NCBI RefSeq assembly: GCF_023856365.1 | Contig: NW_026042434.1 | Coordinates: 201,501-265,500 of the forward strand | Source: Brienomyrus brachyistius | Lineage: Eukaryota; Chordata; Actinopteri; Osteoglossiformes; Mormyridae | Reading direction: 5' to 3' | Length of the DNA: 64,000 bases | The notes under the pieces: generated by a model | What the model was told of the DNA's origin: nothing | The model's input: only the letters and a program-made list of their open reading frames with translations | The model's database searches: none | Made by a program: the position numbers and the translations under genes | Part shown: piece by piece, positions 53,755 to 64,000 of the stretch | Position numbering within the stretch: position 1 is the first letter of the stretch | Layout: the number at the start of each line of letters is the position of its first letter

Positions 53755-54440
53755 GAAACTGTCATAATAATGAGAAAGTATCTCATAATAACGAGAAACT
53801 AAGTCGTAAAAATGAGAAAGTTTCTCGTTATTATGAGATACTTTCTCATTAGTACGACTTAGTATCTCATAATAACGAGAAACTTTCTCATTTTTACGAC
53901 TTAGTTTCTCGTTATTATGAGATACTTTCTCATTAGTACGACTTAGTTTCTCGTTATTATGAGATACTAAGTCGTAAAAATGAGAAAGTTTCTCGTTATT
54001 ATGAGATACTTTCTCATTAGTACGACTTAGTATCTCATAATAACGAGAAACTTTCTCATTTTTACGACTTAGTTTCTCGTTATTATGAGATACTTTCTCA
54101 TTAGTACGACTTAGTTTCTCGTTATTATGAGATACTAAGTCGTAATAATGAGAAAGTTTCTCGTTATTATGAGATACTAAGTCGTAATAATGAGAAAGTT
54201 TCTCGTTATTATGAGATACTTTCTCATTAGTACGACTTAGTATCTCATAATAACGAGAAACTAAGTCGTAAAAATGAGAAAGTTTCTCGTTATTATGGGA
54301 TACTAAGTCGTACTAATGAGAAAGTATCTCATAATAACGAGAAACTAAGTCGAAAAAATTAGAAAGTTTCTTGTTATTATGAGATACTAAGTCGTAATAA
54401 TGAGAAAGTTTCTCGTTATTATGACTTATTTTTTTTCTTT
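53755..54440. repeat. Right subterminal palindromic repeat block with 168-bp period
   Basis: About 680 bp of alternating direct and inverted copies of the 42-bp unit (TCTCGTTATTATGAGATA, CTTTCTCATTAGTACGACTT and reverse complements). A 168-bp super-unit (4 x 42) starts at 53,803 and repeats at 53,971. Nearly every segment has a perfect inverted partner nearby, so the strand could fold into nested hairpins. The block is longer than the left array. It sits upstream of the minus-strand integrase gene and so probably also spans its promoter. Confidence 0.88.
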
Positions 54441-54464
54441 TTGTGGCGGAAACGGGCTTCCATA
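54394..54464 (-). repeat. Right terminal inverted repeat (71 bp, perfect)
   Basis: Exact reverse complement of 47,785-47,855, ending CGGGCTTCCATA. Followed at once by the target duplication CCATGC. Confidence 0.92.
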
Positions 54465-54470
54465 CCATGC
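54465..54470. repeat. Target site duplication, right (CCATGC)
   Basis: Matches 47,779-47,784. Confidence 0.9.
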
Positions 54471-54499
54471 CGCTTTAGTGAGGGTCAGATTAAGTAATA

Positions 54500-55600
54500 T
54501 TCTTTCCGTCACGAAATTAAGCCATGGTTTCATGAAACTGTCAGAATTTCATGATATGAAGAAGTCTTCATTCCAAGGACAAATGAGATGTTTCCTTGAT
54601 GGAAAGTCTATCTCGTGAAATTTTCATCGAAGAAATTTTGCCATGGTTTCATAAAACTACGTAATGATTTCATTGAAACATTGATCTTCAACATGAGATC
54701 CTTACTCGATGGAAAGTCATTCACTTGTGATATTAATTCATTCCGTCATGAAATTAAGTCGTTGTATCATGATACTACCTCTGAATTTCATGATGTGTAG
54801 AAGTCTTCATTACAAGGAAACATGAGATGTTTACTAGATTGTAAGTCATTCTCTTCTAATATTGTAATTCCGTCATGAAATTAAGCCATGGTTTCATGAA
54901 ACGAAGTAGAGATTTCAAGATTGAAGAAGTCTCAAATCAAAGGAAACGAGATGTTTCCTTGATGGAAAATCTTTCTCTTTTGAAATTATGCTATTCCTTG
55001 ATTAAATTTTGCCATGGTTTCTTGAAACAGTGAATCCATGAAGATGTCCTTATGATGGAAAGTCATTCTCGTGAAATTAAACCATTACTCGATGAAATTT
55101 AGCCATGGATTCAAAAAACTACCTCAGAATATCATAATATGAAGCAGTCTTCATTGAACGGAAATATGAGTTTTACTCGATGGTAAGCCATTTGTGATAA
55201 TTAATTCCGTCATGAAATTAAGCCATGGTTTCATGAAACTGAGTCAAAATGTCATGATATAAAAAAGTCTCAAATGTTTCCTTGATGGAAAGTCATTGTC
55301 GTGATATTAAGTTATTCCTTGATTCCTTGAATTTAGCCATAATTTCATGAAACTGTCAAGATTTCTTCATATGAGTATGACTTCATTGCAAGGAAACACG
55401 AGATGATTACTCGATGGTAAGTCATTCTCTTGTTATATTAATTCATTCCGTCATGAATTTAAGCCATGATTTCATTAAACTGTCAGAATCTCATGATATG
55501 CAAAAGTCTTGGTGGAAAAGTCCTTATGATGGAAAATCATTAGCGTGGAATTTAAACCATTACTTGATGAAATTTAGCCATGGTTTTATGAATCTAAATC
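54500..55600. repeat. Degenerate ~120-bp tandem repeat (about 10 units)
   Basis: The core GCCATGGTTTCATGAAAC or a decayed version starts at 54,521, 54,640, 54,758, 54,885, 55,011, 55,102, 55,222, 55,336, 55,463 and 55,577, that is every 91-127 bp. Each unit also has ATTCCGTCATGAAATTAA, a TTTCATGATATGAAGAAGTC segment and CTTGATGGAAAGTCATTCTC. The core contains the palindromes CCATGG and TTTCATGAAA. Divergence between units is high, so this is an old array. No coding potential is seen. Confidence 0.8.
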
Positions 55601-55892
55601 AGCTCCCCTGTAGGATAGAAACCACAGTTTAGTATGATTAAATAGCATATTTCCTACTTTTCAACAGCCTGTTTTTAACATTTAGGCCACAAATTAGCAT
55701 TAGAAACTGAGGCTAGGCTTAGGGTTAGAAAAATTGTGGAATATTCAGACATTAACATGTATTTTTATGACTGGTCATCTCAACTGTAGGATTGGAAACC
55801 ATAGTTTAGCATGTTTTTGTCTACAATAATTTTTTATTTTATTTTCATTTTTTAAAGACATTGAAATATAAGGCACATTGAAGCCTTTTACA
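55582..55892. repeat. Spacer with a ~176-bp spaced imperfect direct repeat
   Basis: CTGTAGGATAGAAACCACAG followed by TTTAGTATG at 55,608 recurs as CTGTAGGATTGGAAACCATA plus GTTTAGCATG at 55,784. Between and after them is AT-rich sequence without a gene. It ends where the next satellite block begins at 55,893. Confidence 0.6.
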
Positions 55893-56682
55893 ATTAGCAT
55901 ATTAGCATATTAGCATATTAGCATATTAGCATAGCATATTAGCATATTAGCATATTAGCATAGCATATTAGCATATTAGCATATTAGCATATTAGCATAG
56001 CGTGTTAGTGTATTAGCATATTAGCATATTAGCATATTAGCATATTAGCATATTAGGATATTAGCATATTAGCATATTAGCATAGCATATTAGCATATTA
56101 GCATATTAGCATATTAGCATATTAGCTTAGCATATTAGCATATTAGCATATTAGCATATTAGCATATTAGCATAGCATATTAGCATATTAGCATATTAGC
56201 ATATTAGCATATTAGCATATTAGTATATTAGCATAGCGTGTTAGCGTATTAGCATATTAGCATATTTGCATAGCATATTAGCATATTAGCATATTAGCAT
56301 ATTAGCATATTAGCATATTAGCATAGCGTGTTAGCGTATTAGCATATTAGCATATTAGCATAGCATATTAGCATATTAGCATATTAGCATATTAGCATAT
56401 TAGCATATTAGCATAGCATATTAGCATATTAGCATATTAGCATATTAGCATATTACCATACTAGCATATTAGCGTGTTAGCATATTAGTATACTAGCATA
56501 TTAGCGTGTTAGCATATTAGCATATTAGCATATTAGCATATTCGCATATTAGCATATTAGCATATTAGCATATTAGCATATTAGCATATTAGCGTGTTAG
56601 CATATTAGCGTGTTAGCATGTTAAATGCAATAGCATGCTATTAGCGTGTTAGCGTGTTAGCATGTAAATCGCTTTAGCATGC
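55893..56682. repeat. ATTAGCAT satellite, block F (0.8 kb)
   Basis: Short block of the same octamer satellite, including GCGTG variants and the ACCATACTAG and TTCGCATATT landmarks. Its right half matches the edge at 46,471-46,714. It is the junction between the two copies of the duplicated ~10-kb segment. Confidence 0.95.
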
Positions 56683-57746
56683 TCAGATCAGGCTGAATCT
56701 TTTGATCTAGGTGTACAGAACCTCCCAGATTCAGAATCTACTATGAAAAAACTAAAAATGTAAAACAATGCAAAAAACTATCTTGGTTAGTTATGGTCAT
56801 AGTTTGGGCAGGGTAGGTGTTAAGCTAGTCTTAGTTAGCGTTAGCATTTGTCCCATAGAAGTGAATGAGCGGGCCCCATAAAGATAGGTTTACACTACAT
56901 GTGTGAGTTTTGAATGAACTGTGTGTCTGGTGTTTGAGCCTGAATTGTGATACGTTGGTGCCCCTTCCTGGGTTGTTCCCTGCCTCGTGTCTGTAGCTTC
57001 TGTGATCCACCTCACCACCTGTTCCAAAAGGCAAATTGATCCCCACAACCCTGAACAGGAGAAGCGGTTTCAGAAAATGGATGAATGTTCCCAGAGGTGT
57101 GAGGCAATAGTGCGAACCACTGCACCACTGAATAGTATATGTAGAAGAAAACTACAGCAGATAATCTGATGTGTGTGTTTTTGAATATCCCTGCCGACTC
57201 CTGGAGGTTTGAGCTTCCCCTTTGAGTCTGGTGACTCCCAAGGTTTTTTCCTACTAGTGAGTTTTTTCTTACCATTGTCGCCTATGGCTTACTCACTTGG
57301 GGCTTTGGGTGGGGATGTTGTAAAGTTATTTCAGACAATCTAATATTATGATAACGTGCTATACTTTTTTATGTAATTTCATGCAAATTAATTCTTTGGT
57401 AACAAGAAACACTTGTTTCATTCATTTTCCCTCCGAACATATCCTGCGTCACTTCCCTCGTGCTCCTGCATTCAAAATGAAAGATTGTCATGCACTGCAG
57501 TGCAATCCTCCAACTTGCAAGCAAAACGAGCTCTTAACGAAAATAATTGAATAAATTAGTTTATAGCATGTTTACACCATAAACACATCAGTGATTGAGT
57601 GCAACCCTTGTGGACCAGACGCCTGGCTTTGGCTAATTTTCTGCCATTAAGCTAGCAAACGTGGGTTGGTTATGACGTAAAATAACTTGTGCGTTTAAAT
57701 TGTTAAAAAAAAAGTCATGTATATAAAGTGAGGTTTGAAACTGACA
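56683..57746. repeat. Second copy of the left flank
   Basis: Repeats 46,715-47,778 at an offset of 9,968 bp with only a few single-base changes (for example GTCTGTAGC for GTCGGTAGC near 56,990). It includes the LINE/SINE tail remnant at about 56,943-57,133 and the second repeat fragment at about 57,173-57,353. No gene is seen. Confidence 0.92.
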
Positions 57747-57752
57747 CCATGC

Positions 57753-57823
57753 TATGGAAGCCCGTTTCCGCCACAAAAAGAAAAAAAATAAGTCATAATA
57801 ACGAGAAACTTTCTCATTATTAC
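57753..57823 (+). repeat. Left terminal inverted repeat of transposon copy 2
   Basis: Same 71-bp sequence as 47,785-47,855, leading into the same 42-bp subterminal array (units from 57,794). Confidence 0.9.
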
Positions 57824-58207
57824 AATTTAGTATCTCATAATAACGAGAAACTTTCTCATTTGTACGACTTAGTATCTCATAATAACGAGAAACTTTCTCA
57901 TTTGTACGACTTAGTATCTCATAATAACGAGAAACTTTCTCATTATTACGACTTAGTATCTCGTTATTATGAGATACTTTCTCATTATTATGACTTAGTT
58001 TCTCGTTATTATGAGATACTAAGTCGTAATAATGAGAACGTTTCTCGTTATTTTGAGAAACGTTTTTTTTTTGCAACGAGAATTTTTTTTTTCTAACGAT
58101 ATTTTTTTTTTTTTTACAACGAGAATTTTTTTTTTTCATGACTTCGATTTAAATGACCTGAGGCTTTTTCCGTTTCCGGAGGAAGCTCCAAATCTTCGAC
58201 TACGTTT

Positions 58208-59917
58208 ATGGCGGGCATGGTATTTTGCGCATCATTATCTAAGGTAAGTGCAGTTGTGTTATTCGTAATTTCATGGTGGCAAGTTTATGGTTCTCAGTTT
58301 AGATTTTCGGGTAGGCTGCTTAACGTGATATAGCTAATAGGGAGAGAGTTTCCCAAAGTCGTTGTGACCAAAGAGCAACCTAAAGTGTCTGCGAGAACAC
58401 ATACTACAGTTGTTTTTAATGCTATGGCGTTTTTTGGAAAATTCACTGCAATTTATTATTGTGCATTCTTAATAAACTAGATCTAGCATAAGTGCCAGTC
58501 CACGTGATCAGATTTTAGAATTATAAATAAAATAATTTAAACTTACAAATTGTGCTGAATACAGTTCTTCGTGATTTAAGACCACAAGTGAATACAGCAT
58601 AGAGTTAACTGCAAATGTTATTTACTGCGGTTAGACAAAGCTAGTTAGATTAGTGTATTAGGTTTGCATGTCTGGCTACTTGTATGTCAAGCAAAGTGTG
58701 ATCTATTTACCAAGCGTAATGTTTCATATTTGGTGGGAGGTCGAATATGTAAAAACTTCTTAAAATTTCATTTTCACGCATTGTTTTTTATTGGTTAAAT
58801 TAGGGGATTTTACCAAGAGGTTCTTCGAATGTATGCTTTTGAAATTTAATCTGTTATTTGATCTGTTCTAAACACCTCTGTGCTATGTTATCGGTGTGAT
58901 TTTACTGCACCACCAGGCAATGATCCTAAGAAATTGTAACATGCATATGTCCACAGAAATGGGTGACGATACAGTTTTTAAGACAAAGAAATGTTCCAGA
59001 AGAAACAATTGAAAAATTGGAACAGGAAAAGGTAAGATTTAACTAAACCTAAATTACAGTAATATTTAGCGTCAAAATGAGTGGTAGTCGTAGGCATACA
59101 CACACACTGTACTTGGTTTCTAAATCTGTGACAGTACTTAAATACTTTGTTGCATTAAAATTGGCTTTCATTTATGTATGTTTAAACAGACTTGCAATAT
59201 CAATAATGGGAAAGAACAAAATGTATGTAATACTGTGCATATTTAAATAGATGATTGTATTGCACTATTTGTTTTCTTTAGATTGATGTCAGTGTCATTC
59301 TACTGATGACAGATGAGCAACTGAAGACATACTTGCCATCTTATGGAGATCGTCTGGCCGTGCTTGGATTTTGTAGGCGGCAGGAAGATTGTCCCCAAAC
59401 TCGCAAATCAAAGCTTTTTGATCGCCTAAAATCCAAATTATCCAAAAAACAAAGAACTGAGGAATATGGAAAAGGCTCAACTCAAAAATTGGTCACAAAA
59501 AATGCGGAGAAAAGTGTAAGGAAGATAGAATTGGGGTGGATGCATTATGATGATGAAGAAAAGGTTTTAAAACAGGTGAGAACAAGAAAAGGTGGGGGCA
59601 CACGGAAAATTGATGTCTCAAAGGATTCTAGCAAAGCAGATTTGATAAAAGAAGCGACATGTCTCTTTTTTCCAAATGGAAAGAATGTGAAAGGGAACAC
59701 CACAGAATTTGAGTTTGACTTGAAAGACTATCAGGAAATGTCAGTGGATGAAAGTGCAACAGTGGGGAAATTGTACGAAGACACTAAATTGCCACTTCTT
59801 AGGTTCTACTTGGCAACAAAAACAAAAAATAGTACACAAAATCAGGGGAATGCAAATGTAGAATTTTCTGAAGAAAATTTAAGTTTTCAGGATTTTGAGA
59901 GTTCCACCCCATTATAG
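58208..59917 (+). pseudogene. SAM half of SAM-HECT gene, copy 2, frameshifted
   Basis: Corresponds to 48,240-49,951 of copy 1: exons 58,208-58,243, 58,917-59,031 and 59,282-59,917. In exon 2 the bases TT of GACTTGATACAG are missing (GACGATACAG, after 58,967). This shifts the frame at the start of the SAM domain and reaches a TGA within the exon. Exon 3 is unchanged in the part read, as is the stop before the HECT half. Without the first exons only a fragment from the ATG at 59,306 could be made, so the copy is probably non-functional. Confidence 0.7.
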
Positions 59918-61149
59918 AACAGTCATCTCATACATCCCAAAATGCAGATGTACCAGATGTTATCTACATTGGGAATGAGAGAGACACTTCCAGCACCCAA
60001 AGCATATCTTTTCTTCACTCCACAGAGGTAGTGAGCACTGAACCATTTACTTTGGATCTTTTGGAAGACAGTAACGTAGTTACATTCGTCACAGATAATC
60101 ATAGAGGCATTACTGAGCAAAGCATGGATGACACACTGCCTATGTCTCCTGAAAGTCAGAAAACACCAAGAATTCTAGTTGTTCACCGTGGAAATGTACT
60201 TCTTGAACTTATTTCACATTTTTCTGATGAAAGTATTCTAAGCAAAAATGTGAAAATCCAGCTTGTACTGCCAGATGGAAATTTTGAGATGGGGCATGAT
60301 GATGGAGGAGTAGTAAGGGACTGTCTTTCTGAATTCTGGCATGACTTTTACGACCAGTGCACCATGGGTAGTTCTTTGAAAGTGCCTTTTCTTCGTCACG
60401 ATTTTGGCCAAGCACAGTGGGAAAGTGTTGGCCGTATAATAGCTTTTGGATGGCGGAAGGAAAAGTATCTTCCTGTCAGACTAGCTCCAGTGATTTTGGA
60501 ACAAGCAGCCTCTGGGTATATCAAGAGTGATTTAATTGAAAATTTCCTCAAGTTTGTTCCAGAAGGAGACCGAGCAGTTTTCGAATCTTGGCGATCAGAC
60601 TTTGACAGTGTTGACAAGGATGAATTACTTGAGATTTTGGATAATTACCTGTGTAGGAAAAGGCCAACAGCCAACAATTTTGGAGATATCCTTCAAGAGC
60701 TAGCACACAAAAAGCTGCTCCAAGAACCTGCATATGTCATTGATCAGTGGGCAACCACACTTTCAACTGCTGGGCTAGAAATTGAGCAGATTTTAACAAC
60801 TTACGAGTATCTGCTTCCGACAAGCAGAAAAGTTGTGAAGTCCCTTTCCTTCCCAGAGGCACTGAACACCCAGGAGAAGGACATTCAGAGGTATGTAACT
60901 ACATATGTGAGGGAGTCTGACCCGCAACGACTGTCGCTGTTTCTCAGATTTTGCACAGGATCTGATTTATTTCTTGGTAAAATCATTAGCATTATCTTTA
61001 CGCAAATAAAAAGCTTTCAGCGGAGACCTATAGCGCATACTTGTGGCTGTGTGTTGGAATTGTCACTCCACTATGACAGTTATCTAGATTTCAGATCAGA
61101 GATCAACAAAGTTCTGGAATCAAATGTATGGGTAATGGACATTGTTTAA
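59899..61149 (+). pseudogene. HECT half of SAM-HECT gene, copy 2
   Basis: The open frame translates identically to 50,065-51,183 of copy 1, including the HTC cysteine near the end, and lies in the same -1 frame relation to the SAM half. The frame itself is undamaged. It is listed as pseudogene because the gene's 5' coding part in this copy is frameshifted and the frame has no good start of its own. Confidence 0.6.
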
Positions 61150-61866
61150 AAAGTTTGTGGTACTGAAAGTCCACTGTGACTTACGCAAATGTGTACCATG
61201 CATGTCTTAAAATGCACAATGTAGTGTTTGTTAACTTTGTTCCATGTAAAGTTTGATTATATCAGTTACACCATGGACACACAATTGTGCACATTTTGTA
61301 TTGAAACATTTTACCTACACTGAGTGACTTTGTAGCCCTGAACCTTTATCTTTTGTTTGAATTAGACTTATTTGTTTAAAGTGTCAACACCCAACAAAAA
61401 GGAGGAAAAGTTGAAAAATCCAAAAGAAAAGGGTAAATGCTAGTGTTAATTTAGATTAATGCAAGTGTTCAGATGTTTTAGACATTTTATGCTTAGGTGT
61501 CTTTTGAATTCAAGAAGTTTAATTTGAATGTTCAGATGTTTTAGACATTTTATTCTGAGATTTTTTTATATATATAATTATCGTTATAAGAAACTTATAT
61601 GTTTTGGTGCTGTGCACTTTATTTTCACTCTATACAGTTTATTTCTGTTAATGTATTGGATATTGCACAGGAATACATTAAAACAAAGTAATTTAAGACA
61701 AAAAATGGACTAATAAACAGTGTTTGGACTAATAAATAATACAATGTGAATTTAAATTTAGAATGAGTCTGTTTTGTACTTTTACAAATTCTCATTGAAA
61801 TCAGTATGAATATAAATGCATATATTCCATGTGATAATTTCAATTGACATTTTTAGCATCAGTACA

Positions 61867-63679
61867 TCACTCAACATTTAGTTCACTAATAATTAGCTCT
61901 CTAAGTCTAATGTACATGTCCACCATTTCATAGACATCATCTGACACAGACAGATTATACTCTGACATTAGTTCAACACAAACATGAAATACATCTTCAT
62001 CACAAGGATAATCTTTAAACAAACAGTCTTCAAGACACAAGTCAGCCAGCTCAGGGTTCACATTCTGCAACAAATCTGTAGCTCCATATAAATGAGGTAC
62101 TGTATACATCAGTAAGGGACGTCCGTTAGGGGACCTCGAGTTGTGAACTGGTCTTATTCTGTGATTGTTCCATGCAGACGCAATTTCATCCAGTTCCTCC
62201 TGAAGACAGAAGAAATAATAGGCTATTTACACCTCAAGGTGGTGCAATCTGGTTACGTATAAAAACAAGTACTGTAATGGTAATGCATACGTGAACTGTA
62301 ATGTATAAATGTACAGGTTAAGAACAGTCATGAAAAACATGGAAAAGTCATGGAATTGGAAAATAAAATTTGCTCTGGCGTTTATTTCGTGGTGTTGCAA
62401 TACACCGCTGAAATATCGGTCTTGAACGAACCGCCTCAGCTCTATTAAGTGAACGATGGGAGAAAGCTGCCGACAGTGAGACGTTTTTAATGTTAGTTGC
62501 TCCATACGCCGACTGTGACTTGTATAAATGACGTTCGCGCGTGATATCATAATCAGGGTATGAAATAACTTATTGCACATGGTCATAAGAATATATTTCA
62601 GAATGATTAAAAAGTTATAGCAAAGTGGCCCAAGAGAAGACTGCAGTTAAGATCGGCTGTTATGTAAAATGCTACGATAATGCATTTGAAAATACAGCAC
62701 AACCTGACATTATTATGACAGCAAATGTACACGTATTGTTTTGCTTTGCATGCACTACAAACTGGAATATGTGCAATAATTTTATAGCCATAATTTACAT
62801 TGCCATTGTGTGTGATTGGTGTTCTATGTTATGCCTACCTGAATCATGTTTTGGAAACAAAACTGGATCAGCGATTTGTCCAGAAACGTGTCCATAAAAT
62901 GTCCATCTTCTTTGAGACTGTCAAAGATGTTCATCCAAAATTGTGCGCACTGGCTTCGGAGAGTGAGCCACCATCTTTCAATTCGTTGGTTAGTAGTACT
63001 TGGGCCTAAAGAGACACACTGTGCCGCAAAATTTTCATTGGACTGAAAAAATCTTTGCATATCTGCGATATAACTGTTCTCCGTTCCATGGTCCAGCCTG
63101 ACTCTTGTAGGGCATCCTTCGTATTCAGAAACAGCTGTTATATAATATCCCGCAATAACGCGTGGATCATTGTTTGTTTTGTAAGATTCGAGCCAAATTA
63201 TTTTCCGGGAAAACCCGTCGTTAGCATCAGTACATCACTCAACATTTAGCTCTTATGGCAATGCCGTACGGTTTTAACTTATCATATCCATCGATGTGCC
63301 ATACGTAATTGGGACCACGGCTATTGTACACTCTCCGACGCAGTCGATTATTTGCCCTTAGATCCACTCCCTGACCGTCTAGTAATCGCAATATCATGCG
63401 AACTGTCTCTCTGTCAGTAATAATCCCATGTAACCAACATTTCTGATGCATCCATCTATAGCCGTGCGACTGACCCGATGTTTGTAGCTGTTGTTGAATG
63501 AATGCTGCCACATCAGCCTCGTCAGTTTTGTTCTTTCTTCTCCAAAGCTGACGTCTGTACAGAATTCGCTCGAGGGTTCGATTGCTAATTTGAACTCCAT
63601 GTAACTCTTTCAGCAACGTTAGTATTTCTTTATTTGTGAAGCCCCGTTTAAAGTACTGCTGAATATGCTTAGCAAACAT
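61867..63679 (-). pseudogene. DDE integrase gene, copy 2, broken by templated insertion
   Basis: Corresponds to 51,874-53,691. The N-terminal part (63,679 down to about 63,253) with the first catalytic aspartate is intact. Then 10 bp encoding part of SGCIDG are replaced by 32 bp (63,221-63,252), shifting the frame and ending the product a few residues later (TGA at 63,239-63,241). The remainder, with the second aspartate and the glutamate, is out of frame. The 3' exon (62,199-61,867) also has a G-to-C change (plus strand) that creates a TGA 9 codons early. The predicted product lacks a complete catalytic triad. Confidence 0.85.
63221..63252 (+). other. 32-bp templated insertion within integrase copy 2
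   Basis: The inserted bases start TTAGCATCAGTACATCACTC and match 61,853-61,884 in the same orientation at 31 of 32 positions (GCTC for GTTC at the end). The source is the 3' end of the same gene. The insertion has the C that distinguishes copy 2 from copy 1 in the source region, so it was copied from copy 2 itself or a sister of it. Ten native bases (53,255-53,264 in copy 1) are missing. Confidence 0.88.
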
Positions 63680-63742
63680 AACTCCGCTAACTCTAGCCAC
63701 AGTCACCTCAACTTGTTGTACACATTCATAAGGTTCTCCTGA

Positions 63743-64000
63743 GAAACTGTCATAATAATGAGAAAGTATCTCATAATAACGAGAAACTAAGTCGTAAAAA
63801 TGAGAAAGTTTCTCGTTATTATGAGATACTTTCTCATTAGTACGACTTAGTATCTCATAATAACGAGAAACTTTCTCATTTTTACGACTTAGTTTCTCGT
63901 TATTATGAGATACTTTCTCATTAGTACGACTTAGTTTCTCGTTATTATGAGATACTAAGTCGTAAAAATGAGAAAGTTTCTCGTTATTATGAGATACTTT
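63743..64000. repeat. Right subterminal repeat block of copy 2 (partial)
   Basis: Start of the same palindromic 42-bp repeat block seen at 53,755-54,440 (offset 9,988), truncated by the window. Confidence 0.88.

Larger units (their letters stand above)
47785..54464. mobile_element. Complete 6,680-bp DNA transposon, IS3EU-like, copy 1
   Basis: Bounded by perfect 71-bp terminal inverted repeats beginning TATGGAAGCCCG and by the 6-bp duplication CCATGC. Inside are subterminal 42-bp repeat arrays, a plus-strand spliced gene for a SAM and HECT-like protein, and a minus-strand spliced gene for a DDE integrase; the two genes converge. The integrase is of the IS3/retroviral (rve) fold, and a 6-bp target duplication with TAY ends is what I recall for the eukaryotic IS3EU superfamily, so the superfamily name is inference. 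The integrase frame is intact. The plus-strand gene has a frame change between its two halves, so full autonomy is uncertain. Confidence 0.85.
57753..64000. mobile_element. Second copy of the IS3EU-like transposon, cut by window end
   Basis: Begins TATGGAAG directly after CCATGC at 57,747-57,752, exactly as copy 1. It has the same left repeat array, both genes and the first part of the right subterminal block (from about 63,743). The same target site and flanks show it was duplicated along with its surroundings and did not transpose separately. The right terminal repeat lies beyond the window. It carries a 2-bp deletion near 58,967, a new stop at 61,867-61,869 and a 32-bp insertion at 63,221-63,252. 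Confidence 0.9.

Overview
The window is eukaryotic repeat-rich DNA, most likely from a ray-finned (teleost) fish. It has no bacterial gene organisation. It contains introns, retroviral-type LTRs, a LINE/SINE-type tail of the kind dispersed through fish genomes, and a transposon whose two genes (a SAM plus HECT ubiquitin-ligase-like gene and an IS3/rve-type integrase gene) resemble proteins that are multi-copy in fish. The species cannot be named from the sequence.

Layout. Positions 1 to about 46,714 are a giant satellite of the octamer ATTAGCAT, phased by a 5-bp truncated unit AGCAT and by CpG-bearing variants (AGCGT GTTAGCGT). It is interrupted four times by a 1.84-1.86 kb solo-LTR-like element (15,671; 27,635; 38,058; 44,454). 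All four copies have the same target site and nearly the same flanks, so they multiplied with the satellite and not by four insertions. From 46,715 to 55,892 comes non-satellite DNA: a flank with old fish repeats, a 6,680-bp DNA transposon (47,785-54,464), and a degenerate ~120-bp tandem repeat. A short satellite block (55,893-56,682) follows. Then the flank and transposon repeat almost identically (offset 9,966-9,988 bp) until the window cuts the second copy at 64,000.

The transposon. It is complete in copy 1. It has a 6-bp target duplication (CCATGC), 71-bp perfect terminal inverted repeats starting TATGGAAG, subterminal arrays of a 42-bp palindromic repeat, and two convergent spliced genes. 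The plus-strand gene encodes a SAM-like domain, a conserved middle region and a HECT-like domain with its candidate catalytic cysteine; a -1 frame change separates the two halves in both copies. The minus-strand gene encodes a DDE integrase (D-58-D-37-E) in two exons. The 6-bp target duplication, TAY-type ends and IS3-like integrase suggest the eukaryotic IS3EU superfamily; that name is inference. In copy 2 both genes carry further damage: a 2-bp deletion in the SAM exon, and a 32-bp insertion in the integrase copied from 1.37 kb away in the same gene.

No tRNA, rRNA, CRISPR or host single-copy gene was recognised. Most apparent small open frames lie in LTRs, repeats, introns or opposite strands of the two transposon genes and are not treated as genes.
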